Shown: positions 17,528 through 25,812 of the stretch, in pieces
How the letters are laid out: every line of letters starts with the position of its first letter
Numbering within the stretch: position 1 is the first letter of the stretch
Position numbers and translations under genes: made by a program
The notes under the pieces: generated by a model
Told to the model about the DNA's origin: nothing
Seen by the model: the letters and a program-made list of their open reading frames with translations, nothing else
The model's database searches: none
Assembly (NCBI GenBank): GCA_963718305.1
Contig: CAVQZG010000010.1
Span: 372,001 to 436,000, forward strand
Length of the DNA stretch: 64,000 nucleotides
Source: RYN-230 sp963718305
Lineage (GTDB): Bacteria > Actinomycetota > Actinomycetes > Streptosporangiales > Streptosporangiaceae
Reading direction: 5' to 3'

Positions 17528-18022
17528 TCAGCACGGGTCACTCAGCACGGGTGCGTTGACCGCACGTGCCTCGGCCGCCAGCTCCGGGATCTCGACCACG
17601 GTGACCCCGGACGAACGCATCAGCTCCGCGCCCCCGCCCCGGGCGAATACCGGCGGCTCCAGCCAGGCGATCACCACCCGGCGCAGGCCGGCCGCGATGA
17701 TCAGCTCGGCGCAGGGCCGGGAGCGTGACGCGCGGAACCGGCATGGTTCCAGCGAGCTGTACAGCGTCGCCCCGGGCAGCCGCGGATCGCCAGGATCCAC
17801 GGTGGCCAGGGCCCCCTCCTCCGCATGGTCGTGCGGGTCATGCTGACGCGAGAAACCAGTGGCGATGATGCCGCCGTCCGCGGCGACGATCACGGCGCCC
17901 ACGCAGAACGCCGAGGCCGACGGCGGGCAGGACCGGGAGAGCTCGATGGCCTGGCGCAGCCACTCCTGGTCAGCCTCGGTCGCGGCGGGCCCGGAGCCCG
18001 GCGCCAGGTCAGCCATGGTCAT
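17528..18022 (-). CDS. RibD-like deaminase (cytidine/deoxycytidylate deaminase fold)
   Basis: This is a 164-residue zinc deaminase. DHAEEGALATVD gives the zinc His and catalytic Glu, and SLEPCRFRASRSRPCAELI gives the two zinc Cys. The tail (AAGLRRVVIAWLEPPVF, SSGVTVVEI) follows the RibD deaminase pattern. RibD deaminates diaminohydroxyribosylaminopyrimidine phosphate in riboflavin synthesis; in most bacteria it is fused to the reductase. Here the reductase is the separate gene just upstream, with a 14-base overlap, so the pair behaves as a split RibD. Another pyrimidine or pterin pathway remains possible because no other rib gene is near. The start could be either of two Met codons (MTM). Confidence 0.75.
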   Translation of the reverse strand: MTMADLAPGSGPAATEADQEWLRQAIELSRSCPPSASAFCVGAVIVAADGGIIATGFSRQHDPHDHAEEGALATVDPGDPRLPGATLYSSLEPCRFRASRSRPCAELIIAAGLRRVVIAWLEPPVFARGGGAELMRSSGVTVVEIPELAAEARAVNAPVLSDPC

Positions 18023-18797
18023 CGGGCCGGTAACGCAGCAGGACCACCTCGCCGACCGGCCTGGCCTCCACCAGGTGCAGCGGACGGCCCGGGCTGGCTG
18101 GATAGCGCCCAGGCCCGGCGAAGCGTGGCGCCGCCGGGTCCCCGACGAAGAACGGCGCGATCACCAGCTGCAGCTCATCGACCAGTCCCCCGGTCAGGAA
18201 CTGGGTACCCAGGCTGGCGCCCCCCTCCACCATGAGCCGGTGCACCCCGCGTCCGGCCAGGTCGGCCAGGATCGCTGTGAGCTGCGGCGGGTCGCCACCG
18301 TCGACCACCTCGGCCAGGCCGCCGAGCTGGTCACCCAGCTTCGGCAGCACCGGCGTGGCGGCATAGACGATGCGCCGCGCCGCCGCGCCGCCACGCCCCG
18401 TACCGCCGTCGCCCGTATCGCCATCCCCGGCGCCGGGCGCCGCACCCCCATCCCCCGCACCCCCATCCCCCGCGCCACCCTCCCCCGCGACGCGGGTGAA
18501 GAAACGGGCCGCCGGATCGAGGTCGCCGCTGGCGGTGACCGTGATCCCGGCGGGCTGCGATGGCCGCCCGCGGGCGCGGCGCTCCGCCTGGCGGCGGGCC
18601 GAGCGGACGAGCAGCCGGGGATCGTCGCGGCGGATGGTCCCGGCGCCAACCAGGATGGCGTCGGCCGCGGCCCGCTCGGCGTCCACCCGGTCCAGATCGG
18701 CCGCGCCGGACAGCACCAGCCGGTCCTCGCCCGTCCCGTCGAGACAGCCGTCCAGCGACATCGCGCAGCTGAGCACGACGTAGGGACGTCCGGTCAT
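18009..18797 (-). CDS. RibD C-terminal-type pyrimidine reductase with Gly/Asp-rich insert
   Basis: This is a 262-residue dihydrofolate-reductase-like enzyme. PYVVLSCAMSLDG opens the NADPH fold, DAILVGAGTIRRDDPRL is the RibD substrate loop, and HRLMVEGGASLGTQFLTGG with VDELQLVIAPFFVG closes it. It would reduce the ribosyl group of the deaminated pyrimidine intermediate. A roughly 36-residue Gly/Asp/Ala insert (around residues 108-143, for example GDGGAGDGGAAPGAGDG) sits in the middle and looks like a flexible linker grown by repeat expansion. It overlaps the deaminase gene by 14 bases, so translation is coupled. Confidence 0.78.
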   Translation of the reverse strand: MTGRPYVVLSCAMSLDGCLDGTGEDRLVLSGAADLDRVDAERAAADAILVGAGTIRRDDPRLLVRSARRQAERRARGRPSQPAGITVTASGDLDPAARFFTRVAGEGGAGDGGAGDGGAAPGAGDGDTGDGGTGRGGAAARRIVYAATPVLPKLGDQLGGLAEVVDGGDPPQLTAILADLAGRGVHRLMVEGGASLGTQFLTGGLVDELQLVIAPFFVGDPAAPRFAGPGRYPASPGRPLHLVEARPVGEVVLLRYRPDDHG

Positions 18798-18976
18798 GGA
18801 GGCCGCTCCACTCCTCGCACATCAGGCTTCCGGCTCATGCGGTCTCACGCTACCTGGCCCGGCCTGGGCGATGATTTACTAGCCCGACAGACCTAATGGG
18901 ACACCGGGCGGCGAGGGCCGCAATAGGCGCGAATCGCGGGATTACCGGAACAACGCACAGGGCGACGGTGAGGACA

Positions 18977-20491
18977 ATGGGCACGTCGGTGTGGGAGCAG
19001 GGGCCGGCCTGGGTCGCGGAGAATTTCGACTCGGTCAACCCGGCGACCTCCGAGGTCATCGGCACCTACCCGGTGCAGGGACGCAGCGAGGTCGACGCGG
19101 TCGTCGAGCGGGCCCGCCAGGCGGCCTCGTGGTGGGCCGGGCTGACCTACCAGCAGCGCCGGACCCGCCTGCTGGCCTGGAAGTCCCATATCACCCGGTA
19201 CCTGGCCCGCCTCGCCGAGCTGGTGCACACCGAGACCGGCAAGCCCCTCGCCGACGCGCAGCTGGAAATCCTGCTGGCCATCGTGCACATCGACTGGGCG
19301 GCCAAGAACGCGGGCCGGGTGCTGGGCTCGCGGCGCGTCCGGAGCGGCCTGATCGCCATCAATCAGGCCTCCCGGCTCGAATACCATCCGCTCGGCGTGG
19401 TCGGCGTGATCGGGCCCTGGAACTATCCGGTCTTCACCCCCATGGGGTCCATCGTCTACGCGCTCGCCGCGGGCAACGCGGTGGTGTTCAAGCCGAGTGA
19501 ACTGACTCCCGCGGTCGGCAGCTGGCTGGTGAATTCGCTGGCCGAGGTGGTCCCCGAGCAGCCGGTGCTGCAACTGGTGACCGGAGGCGGTGAGACCGGC
19601 CAGGCGCTGGCGCTGAGCGCCGTCAACAAGATCGCGTTCACCGGATCGGCCGCCACGGCCAAGAAGGTGATGGCCGCCTGCGCGGAGAACCTCACCCCGC
19701 TGGTGGCCGAGTGCGGCGGCAAGGACGCGCTCCTGGTGGGCGCCGACGCTGACCTGGACGCCGCGGCGGACGCGGCCGCGTGGGGGGCACTGTCCAACGC
19801 CGGCCAGACCTGCGTGGGGGTGGAACGGGTCTACGTGGTGGACGAGGTCTACCACACCTTCCTGGAGAAGCTGGCCGAGCGGGCGGCGACGGTCCGGCCC
19901 GGGGAGGACCGGGAGGCCGACTACGGCCCGATGACCTTGCCGGGCCAGATCGAGATCATCGAGCGGCACGTGGCGGACGCGCTGGCCCGGGGCGGCCGGC
20001 CGGTGGTCGGCGGCCTGGCCAGCATCCGCCGGCCGTACGTCGGGCCGGTCATCATCGCCGATGTGCCCGAGGAGAGCCGGGCCGTTTCCGAGGAGACGTT
20101 CGGGCCCACGCTGACCGTGACCCGGGTCGGCGACCTGGACGAGGCCGTGCGGCTGACGAACGCCAGCCGCTACGCGCTCGGCTCCGCCGTGTTCAGCAAG
20201 AACGCCAAGCGGGGACTCGAGGTCGCGCGGGCCCTGCGCAGCGGGATGACCTCAATCAACTCGGTGATCACGTTCGCCAGCGTGCCCGCGCTGCCGTTCG
20301 GGGGCAGCGGCGACTCGGGGTTCGGCCGCATTCACGGTGAGGACGGCCTCCGGGAGTTCTCCCGGGCCAAGGCGATCACCCGCCAGCGGATGCGGCCGCT
20401 GGCGGATCTCACCACGCTCCAGCGCAGCGACAAGGACCTGAACCGGGTGCTCCGGCTGGTCACCCTGATCCACGGCAAGCGCTACCGCTAG
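18977..20491 (+). CDS. NAD(P)-dependent aldehyde dehydrogenase (succinate-semialdehyde type)
   Basis: With the ATG at 18977 the enzyme has 504 residues; the frame is open to 18896, but the added residues are not family-like. It oxidises an aldehyde to the acid. Catalytic residues are Glu245 in AECGGKDAL and Cys279 in AGQTCVGVER, 34 apart as usual; IGPWNYPVFTP and FTGSAATAKKV form the coenzyme site, and PFGGSGDSGFGR closes the active site. The pattern resembles mycobacterial GabD2, so succinate semialdehyde is a fair guess. It is divergent from the RibD-like pair and its end overlaps the stop of the minus-strand regulator by four bases (20488-20491). Confidence 0.88.
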   Translation: MGTSVWEQGPAWVAENFDSVNPATSEVIGTYPVQGRSEVDAVVERARQAASWWAGLTYQQRRTRLLAWKSHITRYLARLAELVHTETGKPLADAQLEILLAIVHIDWAAKNAGRVLGSRRVRSGLIAINQASRLEYHPLGVVGVIGPWNYPVFTPMGSIVYALAAGNAVVFKPSELTPAVGSWLVNSLAEVVPEQPVLQLVTGGGETGQALALSAVNKIAFTGSAATAKKVMAACAENLTPLVAECGGKDALLVGADADLDAAADAAAWGALSNAGQTCVGVERVYVVDEVYHTFLEKLAERAATVRPGEDREADYGPMTLPGQIEIIERHVADALARGGRPVVGGLASIRRPYVGPVIIADVPEESRAVSEETFGPTLTVTRVGDLDEAVRLTNASRYALGSAVFSKNAKRGLEVARALRSGMTSINSVITFASVPALPFGGSGDSGFGRIHGEDGLREFSRAKAITRQRMRPLADLTTLQRSDKDLNRVLRLVTLIHGKRYR

Positions 20492-21228
20492 GCCCATGCC
20501 GGCGGCCCCGCTAGGTACACCACGTCCGGGGCCACCAGGTCCGGGAACGCCAGGATGGTGAACTCACCGGTCGTCGCGGGATGAGCCCCGGCGTCGAGCG
20601 GAAGCACCTGCACAGTGATGTTGGGCCGGTCCGCCATCGAGGCCAGATGCGCGAGCTGCCCGCGCATAACCTCCGGCCCACCGACCATCCGTAGTATCGC
20701 CGCCTCATCCAGGATCACGTCCAGCGTGAGCGGGTCATCGCGGGCCAGCACCTTCTGGCGGGTCATCTTCACTTGCACCCGCCGCTCGATCTCCCCGGGC
20801 GGGGCGATCAGCAGCCCCGAACTGATCACTGACCGAGCGTATTCCTCCGTTTGCAGCAGTCCCGGCACCAGCATCGGCGCATACCAGCGCACCGATTCGG
20901 CCTCGGCTTCCAGGGCGATCAGCGCCGTGTATTCCGGCCCGAGGGTGTCGGAGTAGGCATCCCACCAGCCTCGCTGGCCAGCGCTTTGCCCCAGCGACTC
21001 CAGCCGCCCCCGCTGCGTACCCGACACCTCATACAAATCCAGCAGCCGTCGCAGGTCCGCCGGGCTCGGCCCAGTCTGCCCCGTCTCGATCCGGGAGATC
21101 TTCGACGGCGACCACCCCAGCCGCCCGGCTGCTTCCTCTCCGGTCAGGGTCGCCACATCACGCAGCCGCCGCAGCTCAGCAGCAAGCTGCCGCGCACGCA
21201 CCGACGGCGGTCGCCTCTCAGCCACCAC
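20488..21228 (-). CDS. XRE-family regulator with Scr1/DUF5753-type domain, short C-terminus
   Basis: I place the start at GTG 21228, because GGAAGGGG lies 5-8 bases upstream; this gives 246 residues. The N-terminal helix-turn-helix reads LGWSPSKISRIETGQTGPS. The second domain (WWDAYSDTLGPEYTALIALE, YAPMLVPGLLQTEEYARS, ITVQVLPLDAGAHPATTGEF) is DUF5753, found in actinomycete developmental and antibiotic regulators such as Scr1 and WhiJ relatives. The family usually continues 25-30 residues after VVYL; here it ends AGPPAWA. So the C-terminus is trimmed where the gene meets the aldehyde dehydrogenase. No DUF397 partner is adjacent; the divergent HATPase-HTH gene is the likely partner. Confidence 0.8.
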   Translation of the reverse strand: MVAERRPPSVRARQLAAELRRLRDVATLTGEEAAGRLGWSPSKISRIETGQTGPSPADLRRLLDLYEVSGTQRGRLESLGQSAGQRGWWDAYSDTLGPEYTALIALEAEAESVRWYAPMLVPGLLQTEEYARSVISSGLLIAPPGEIERRVQVKMTRQKVLARDDPLTLDVILDEAAILRMVGGPEVMRGQLAHLASMADRPNITVQVLPLDAGAHPATTGEFTILAFPDLVAPDVVYLAGPPAWA

Positions 21229-21310
21229 AGCACCCCTTCCCGCCGGCCATCCCGGCCCCGCCAATCCTGCCCGACAGGCAGCGCGGCAGCAGCCAAATCA
21301 AATTCTAGGA

Positions 21311-21328
21311 AAGTTTCTGTAGAAACTT
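21311..21328. promoter_or_regulatory. Palindromic operator between divergent regulator genes
   Basis: AAGTTTC-TGTA-GAAACTT is a perfect dyad with 7-bp arms, set in an AT-rich stretch between the starts of the DUF5753 regulator and the HATPase-HTH gene. Both neighbours encode helix-turn-helix proteins, so autoregulation through this site is plausible. Confidence 0.6.
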
Positions 21329-21395
21329 GCACGAGAAGTTCTGAAATGACAGCCTGAACGAAACCCACAGCCGTCTCACACCGGGAAGGTCCGCC

Positions 21396-22058
21396 ATGCG
21401 GGAAACCAGCTCCGCGCCGCTCATCACCTGGTCACGTGACTTCCCGGCCCTGCCCGAGCAGGCCCGCGAGGCCCGGCGCTTCCTCGCCTCACTCATTGAC
21501 GGCCACCCGGCCGCAGACGACGCGGTGCTGTGCCTGTCGGAGCTGGTTACTAACACATGCCTGCACAGCCGCTCCCGGCGGCCAGGCGGCCAGTTCACTG
21601 TCCGCATCCAGACCTGCGGGCCCTGCTTACGCGTGGAGGTCAGCGACCAGGGCGGCCCCTGGGCCTCCGCCACCAAAGACGATCATGAGCAGAGTGGGCG
21701 CGGATTACGGATCGTCGGCCAGCTCACCCGCACCTGGGGACGGACCGGAAACCCCGGCACTGGCTGGACCACATGGTTCGAGATCGGCGGCCGGTCGACC
21801 CCGCGCACCGTGCAGCCAGCACTCCGGGCCGCGAGCCGGCGCTGGACCACCGTGATCGACGGCCGCCAGCTCCGGCGCTTACGCCGCCAGCACGGCCTGT
21901 CCCAGGAGGCACTAGCCGCCAAGGCCGGAATCAGCCAGTCCACTGTCACCAGGCTGGAACACCATGCCTACACAACCTGCCGCTCGCGAACCCTCGCTCG
22001 CCTCGCCGCTGCCCTCGGCCAGCAACCCGCCGCCCTCACCCCCGGCGAGCCAGGCTGA
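21396..22058 (+). CDS. RsbW-like ATP-binding domain fused to an XRE helix-turn-helix
   Basis: The 220-residue protein joins two modules. Residues 1-130 are a HATPase of the anti-sigma-factor/serine-kinase type: DFPALPEQAREARRFLASL, AVLCLSELVTNTCLHS (N-box) and VEVSDQGGPWAS with GRGLRIV (G-boxes). Residues 150-215 are a Xre/Cro HTH: LRRLRRQHGLSQEALAAKAG, ISQSTVTRLEHH. In actinomycetes the ATPase and DUF5753 regulators often sit side by side; a fused DNA-binding domain is unusual. The protein could bind DNA at the palindrome at 21311 and respond to ATP or to a partner. No downstream gene shares its strand closely. Confidence 0.75.
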   Translation: MRETSSAPLITWSRDFPALPEQAREARRFLASLIDGHPAADDAVLCLSELVTNTCLHSRSRRPGGQFTVRIQTCGPCLRVEVSDQGGPWASATKDDHEQSGRGLRIVGQLTRTWGRTGNPGTGWTTWFEIGGRSTPRTVQPALRAASRRWTTVIDGRQLRRLRRQHGLSQEALAAKAGISQSTVTRLEHHAYTTCRSRTLARLAAALGQQPAALTPGEPG

Positions 22059-22202
22059 GTACCCGGGACCCCGCCGCACCACCGTGCATGCTCCTAGTGA
22101 CCAGCCAATCAAGGATTCCGCCAAGAAGGCCATCCGGCGTCACATGACAGATATTGACCGCGAACACGGGAGTGGCGGGGCGGCCCCGCTACGGCCAGGC
22201 CC

Positions 22203-23864
22203 TCAGGCCGTCCCGATCACGTCGGGGCCGGGCGCGAGCGCGGGATCCACCGCGTCCAGCGGCGCGCGGCCGCAGATCAGGTCGGCCGCCCGCTCCGCGA
22301 TGGCGATGACCGGCGCGTTCGTGTTGCCCCGCGGGAGGACGGGGATGACCGACGCGTCAACCACGCGCAGGCCCTCCACCCCCCTGACCCGCAGTTCGGG
22401 GTCTACCACGCTGGTCAGCTTGCTCGCCGCCAGGCGGGAGTCGCCGCCCATCGCGCACGTCCCGACCGGGTGGTAGAGCGTGCCCAGATCGTGGCGGATG
22501 AACTCGCGCAGCTCGTCGTCGGTCCGCAGCGCGGGTCCGGGGGCCATCTCCACCGTGCAGAGCTTGGCCAGCGGCCCGGCGGCGGCGAATTCGCGGGCCA
22601 TCCGCAGCCCGCTCAGCAGCGGCTCCATATCCTCGCTGGCGTAGAGGTACCCCGGGTCGATGGCGGGCTTGTGCCGGGGGTCGTCGGTGCGCAGCCGGAC
22701 GACCCCGCGGCTGCCCACCGAGACCAGGGTGATCAGCATGGAGATCGCCCGGATGGAGGGGTCAGCCAGCCCCTGGCGCTGGAACGGCACCGGCAGCACA
22801 TGCCACTGCAGGTCCGGGGCGGCCAGTGAGGGCATCGTCCGGGTGAATCCCCCCGCCTCGGCGATGTTGGACGTGAGCGGGCCCGAGTGGAGGTACCTCC
22901 ACCGGCCCAGCTGGGACGGCCCGGCCTGCTCCCACAGGCCCGTGGTCTTGGGGGTATGCCACATGGCGCTGACCACCGGGTGATCGGACAGGTTGGCGCC
23001 CACCCCGGGGCTGTCCGCCACCACCCGGATCCCCTGCTCGATGAGCTGCTCGGCCGGGCCGATGCCGGACAGCAGCAGCAGATGCGGGCTGCCGATCGCT
23101 CCCGCCGACAAGATCACTTCCCCGTCGGCCCGGGCTACTTCTTCCACCCCCCGGCGAAGATAACGAACACCGGTAGCGCGGCCGCCTTCCACGATGATCC
23201 CGGTGACCAGGGCGTCGGTGTGCACGGTGAGGTTGGGCCGGGCGGCCGCGGGATGCAGGTAGGCGTCCGCAGCCGACCAGCGCCGTCCATCACGCTGCGT
23301 GACCTGGTAGAAGCCGGTGCCGTCCTGCACCGCGCCGTTGAAGTCCTCGTTGGCGGGCATCCCGCATTCCCGGGAGGCGGCCACGAAGGCGCGGGTGAGC
23401 GGGGACTTGTGCTTCAGATCCTGGACGCTCAGCGGCCCGGCGATGCCGTGGTAGGCGGAGGAGCCACGGGAGTTGTCCTCTGCGCGGAGGAAATAGGGCA
23501 GTATGTCCGCATATCCCCACCCGGTGCACCCGTACTCGTCACGCCAGGTGTCGTAGTCGAGGCGGTTGCCCCGGATGTAGATCATCGCGTTCATCGATGA
23601 GGACCCGCCGAGGGTGCGCCCGCGCGGCCAGTAGACCGACCTGCTGCCGGCCCGTTCCTGCGGCACGGTGTGGAAGTCCCAGTCGTACTGGGTCTGGAAG
23701 AGCAGGTTCAGCGCGGCCGGGATGTGTATCTCGTCAGCATCGTCCGGCGGCCCCGCTTCCAGCAGCAGGACCCGGGTCGCGGGGTTCTCGGTAAGCCGCG
23801 CGGCCAGGACGCATCCAGCGCTGCCTGCGCCCACGATGACGTAGTCGTACACGGGGGACCTCAC
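22203..23864 (-). CDS. GMC-family FAD-dependent oxidoreductase (choline dehydrogenase-like)
   Basis: The 553-residue flavoenzyme oxidises an alcohol. YVIVGAGSAGCVLAARL binds FAD, YWPRGRTLGGSSSMNAMIY is the first GMC signature, and VILSAGAIGSPHLLLLSGIG the second. YHPVGTCAMGG and PRGNTNAPVIAIAERAADL carry the active-site His and Asn/His. The substrate is not evident; choline, alcohols or sugar alcohols are all possible. No betaine aldehyde dehydrogenase lies next to it, though the aldehyde dehydrogenase at 18977 could process a product. The gene stands alone on its strand. Confidence 0.88.
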   Translation of the reverse strand: MRSPVYDYVIVGAGSAGCVLAARLTENPATRVLLLEAGPPDDADEIHIPAALNLLFQTQYDWDFHTVPQERAGSRSVYWPRGRTLGGSSSMNAMIYIRGNRLDYDTWRDEYGCTGWGYADILPYFLRAEDNSRGSSAYHGIAGPLSVQDLKHKSPLTRAFVAASRECGMPANEDFNGAVQDGTGFYQVTQRDGRRWSAADAYLHPAAARPNLTVHTDALVTGIIVEGGRATGVRYLRRGVEEVARADGEVILSAGAIGSPHLLLLSGIGPAEQLIEQGIRVVADSPGVGANLSDHPVVSAMWHTPKTTGLWEQAGPSQLGRWRYLHSGPLTSNIAEAGGFTRTMPSLAAPDLQWHVLPVPFQRQGLADPSIRAISMLITLVSVGSRGVVRLRTDDPRHKPAIDPGYLYASEDMEPLLSGLRMAREFAAAGPLAKLCTVEMAPGPALRTDDELREFIRHDLGTLYHPVGTCAMGGDSRLAASKLTSVVDPELRVRGVEGLRVVDASVIPVLPRGNTNAPVIAIAERAADLICGRAPLDAVDPALAPGPDVIGTA

Positions 23865-23944
23865 GGGGCAATCGGGGGACTAGCCGATAACCCTACTCAG
23901 CCCGGGCCGGCCTTGCCGCCACCGTAAGCGGATACTGAAAAGCC

Positions 23945-23980
23945 GAGCGCGCTCCCGGCCGCTAAGCCGGGAGCGCGCTC
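23945..23980 (-). terminator. Strong hairpin in a divergent intergenic region
   Basis: GAGCGCGCTCCCGG pairs perfectly with CCGGGAGCGCGCTC (14 bp) around an 8-base loop. Read on the minus strand it is followed by GGCTTTTCAG, like an intrinsic terminator. The flanking genes both read away from it, so it ends no annotated gene; it may belong to an unseen small transcript from the right or be a 5' structure of the GMC mRNA. Confidence 0.55.
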
Positions 23981-24224
23981 TCCAGGGCCACCGCGGGCTC
24001 TGGCGGGCCCCCGAGAACCGCCAGGCACCAGAGGCGGTGGCCGTGTGTCTATCTCGGCTCTGTGACCGCTTGGTTACTCTTCGCTCTTACACGATGCCAC
24101 ATTGTGGTTGCGATGTGAATACCCAAAGGTCAGGACATTGATCGCTTACGGTAAAGACGTGCCCACGTCGCATCGCGGCACCCGGGAAGGCCGGCCAGGC
24201 CGTGGTATGAGGGCCCGTCACCGA

Positions 24225-24230
24225 TACCGT
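24225..24230 (+). promoter_or_regulatory. -10 element for leaderless adenosyltransferase mRNA
   Basis: TACCGT fits TANNNT, and a start 7-8 bases downstream falls on the ATG at 24238. No ribosome binding site precedes that ATG, which supports a leaderless message. The -35 is weak. Confidence 0.4.
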
Positions 24231-24237
24231 GGGGCCC

Positions 24238-24834
24238 ATGGCACGCGATCGCAGGGAGCAGCCCGTCGTGCTCTCCCGCATCTACACCCGGACTGGTGAC
24301 GACGGCACGACCGCTCTGGGCGACGGGAGCCGGGCCGCCAAGACCGACCCCCGGCTCGCCGCCTACGCCGACGTCGACGAGGCGAACTGCGCCATCGGGA
24401 TGGCGATCACCCTGGGCGCGCTGCCCGGGGATCTGGTGACGCTGCTCTCCCGGCTCCAGAACGAGCTCTTCGACGTGGGTGCCGATCTGTGCAACCCGGT
24501 GAGCGACAACCCGCCCTACCCCCCGCTGCGGATCACCGAGGACTACGTCCAGGCCCTGGAAGCGGACTGCGACGCGCACAACGCGGGACTGCCCGCCCTG
24601 CGCAGCTTCATCCTGCCCAGCGGCTCCCCGGGCGCTGCGCTGCTGCACCTGGCCAGGACCGTCGTGCGCCGGGCGGAACGGAGCACCTGGGCCGCGCTGG
24701 AGAGCTACAGCGACTCGATGAACCCGCTGACCGCCCGGTACCTGAACCGGCTCTCGGATCTGCTGTTCATCCTGGCCAGGGAAGCGAACGGGCCGGACGG
24801 CGACGTGCTCTGGAAGCCCGGCGGCGAGCGCTGA
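24238..24834 (+). CDS. PduO-type corrinoid (cob(I)alamin) adenosyltransferase
   Basis: This is a 198-residue enzyme that moves the adenosyl group of ATP to cob(I)alamin to make adenosylcobalamin. The PduO/MMAB pattern is clear: YTRTGDDGTTALGDGS (ATP site), YADVDEANCAIGMAI, LQNELFDVGADLCNP, FILPSGSPGAALLHLARTV with RRAER (ATP-binding Arg), and NRLSDLLFILAR. GTG 24268 (AGGGAG before it) and GTG 24229 are alternative starts. It is convergent with DUF2550. In many actinomycetes this enzyme sits beside the atp operon, so the place is ancestral. Confidence 0.9.
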   Translation: MARDRREQPVVLSRIYTRTGDDGTTALGDGSRAAKTDPRLAAYADVDEANCAIGMAITLGALPGDLVTLLSRLQNELFDVGADLCNPVSDNPPYPPLRITEDYVQALEADCDAHNAGLPALRSFILPSGSPGAALLHLARTVVRRAERSTWAALESYSDSMNPLTARYLNRLSDLLFILAREANGPDGDVLWKPGGER

Positions 24835-24845
24835 GCATGCTGTGG

Positions 24846-24863
24846 CGGGGCTGTCGGGCCCCG
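24846..24863. terminator. Possible bidirectional terminator
   Basis: CGGGGC and GCCCCG form a 6-bp stem with a 6-base loop in the 59-base gap between the convergent adenosyltransferase and DUF2550 genes. The stem is short, so this is a weak call. Confidence 0.35.
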
Positions 24864-24893
24864 GGCTGGTAAGGGCGCTAGCTGCCCGGGTGC

Positions 24894-25349
24894 CTAGCTC
24901 GCCTGGCCAAGATAGGAGCCGGGCGTTCCCGGCGGCGCGGACTCGAGCCAGGCGAGAAACCCGGTCAGCGCCGCGTCGCTCATCGCGAGTTCCACGGTGC
25001 CGTGGCCCTCGGCCACCCGGCACTCCACGACCACGGCTCCGTCGCCCAGGCTGGCCGCCTCGCCCGGGGTCGGGAGCCGGCGGTTGAGCACGTGCAGCGT
25101 GCGCCGGCTGAAGACCTCGCTGGGCCGGGGCAGGAACCCGAAAATCTGGTACCAGCGCAGCTCATCGGGCTGGTAGGCCGCCACGCCGAGGCGCCAGCTG
25201 CCGTCCGGCATGCGCAGGCCGCACTCCACCGTGCCGCCGCCGCGCTCCAGCAGGTACCTGCGGGCCGTGATGCCCGCAGCGAGCAGCACGACCACGACCA
25301 GGAATGCAGCGAAGAGCCAGGCTGCGTCGAAGGCCAGCGCTCCGCCCAT
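24894..25349 (-). CDS. DUF2550 membrane-anchored protein
   Basis: The 151-residue protein has one N-terminal span (AAWLFAAFLVVVVLLAAGI), then a short basic region and a soluble beta-rich domain (VECGLRMPDGSWRLGVAAYQ, LRWYQIFGFLPRPSEVFSR, GAVVVECRV). DUF2550 proteins follow atpC in most actinobacteria (Rv1312 in Mycobacterium tuberculosis); their role is unknown. Here it starts 24 bases after the atpC stop and is the last gene of the operon. The soluble domain is probably cytoplasmic by the positive-inside rule. Confidence 0.88.
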   Translation of the reverse strand: MGGALAFDAAWLFAAFLVVVVLLAAGITARRYLLERGGGTVECGLRMPDGSWRLGVAAYQPDELRWYQIFGFLPRPSEVFSRRTLHVLNRRLPTPGEAASLGDGAVVVECRVAEGHGTVELAMSDAALTGFLAWLESAPPGTPGSYLGQAS

Positions 25350-25373
25350 CCCGGCCCCCCGCGCTGACCCTCG

Positions 25374-25784
25374 TCAGGATCCGTCGCCCGCGGCCCGCAG
25401 GAGGGCCCGGGAGTACTTCACCTCGGCCGATTCCTCGTCTCCCCCGGGGCCGCCCTCGCCGAGCGCGGCGTCGAGCTCGGACTGGACCGTGGCCCGGTCT
25501 ACCTGGTTCCCCAGCGTGGCCTCGCGGGCCAGGATCGAGACGTGGTCATCGTGGACGGACAGGAAACCGCTCAGCACGGCCGCCCGCACGATCGAGTCCT
25601 GGCCGTCCCCCGCGTCTTCTGGATCGCGGATCTCGACCACGCTGCCCGGGACCAGGATGCCGAGTACGGAGGGATGGGCGCCCAGGATCCCGATGTCGCC
25701 GTCCAGGGTCTTGGCGATGACCATGCGGGCGTTCCCGGACCACAGCTGGCCGTCCGGGACCACCAATTCCACCTGCAGGGTCAC
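25374..25784 (-). CDS. atpC: F1Fo ATP synthase epsilon subunit
   Basis: This is a 136-residue protein of the central stalk that couples rotation to catalysis and can inhibit ATP hydrolysis. LQVELVVPDGQLWSGNARMV begins the beta-sandwich, IGILGAHPSVLGILVPG is the core, and LSGFLSVHDDHVSILA its end. The C-terminal helical part is short (ATVQSELDAALGEGG), as in many actinobacteria. It lies 28 bases after atpD. Confidence 0.95.
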   Translation of the reverse strand: MTLQVELVVPDGQLWSGNARMVIAKTLDGDIGILGAHPSVLGILVPGSVVEIRDPEDAGDGQDSIVRAAVLSGFLSVHDDHVSILAREATLGNQVDRATVQSELDAALGEGGPGGDEESAEVKYSRALLRAAGDGS

Positions 25785-25812
25785 CGGCGTTCTCCGCTCC
25801 GGATCGCCGGGT

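Noticed and set aside
23981..24237. Cobalamin riboswitch upstream of the adenosyltransferase
   Set aside because: I looked for a B12-box-like segment and the multi-stem arrangement and found neither; the gene appears to be leaderless.
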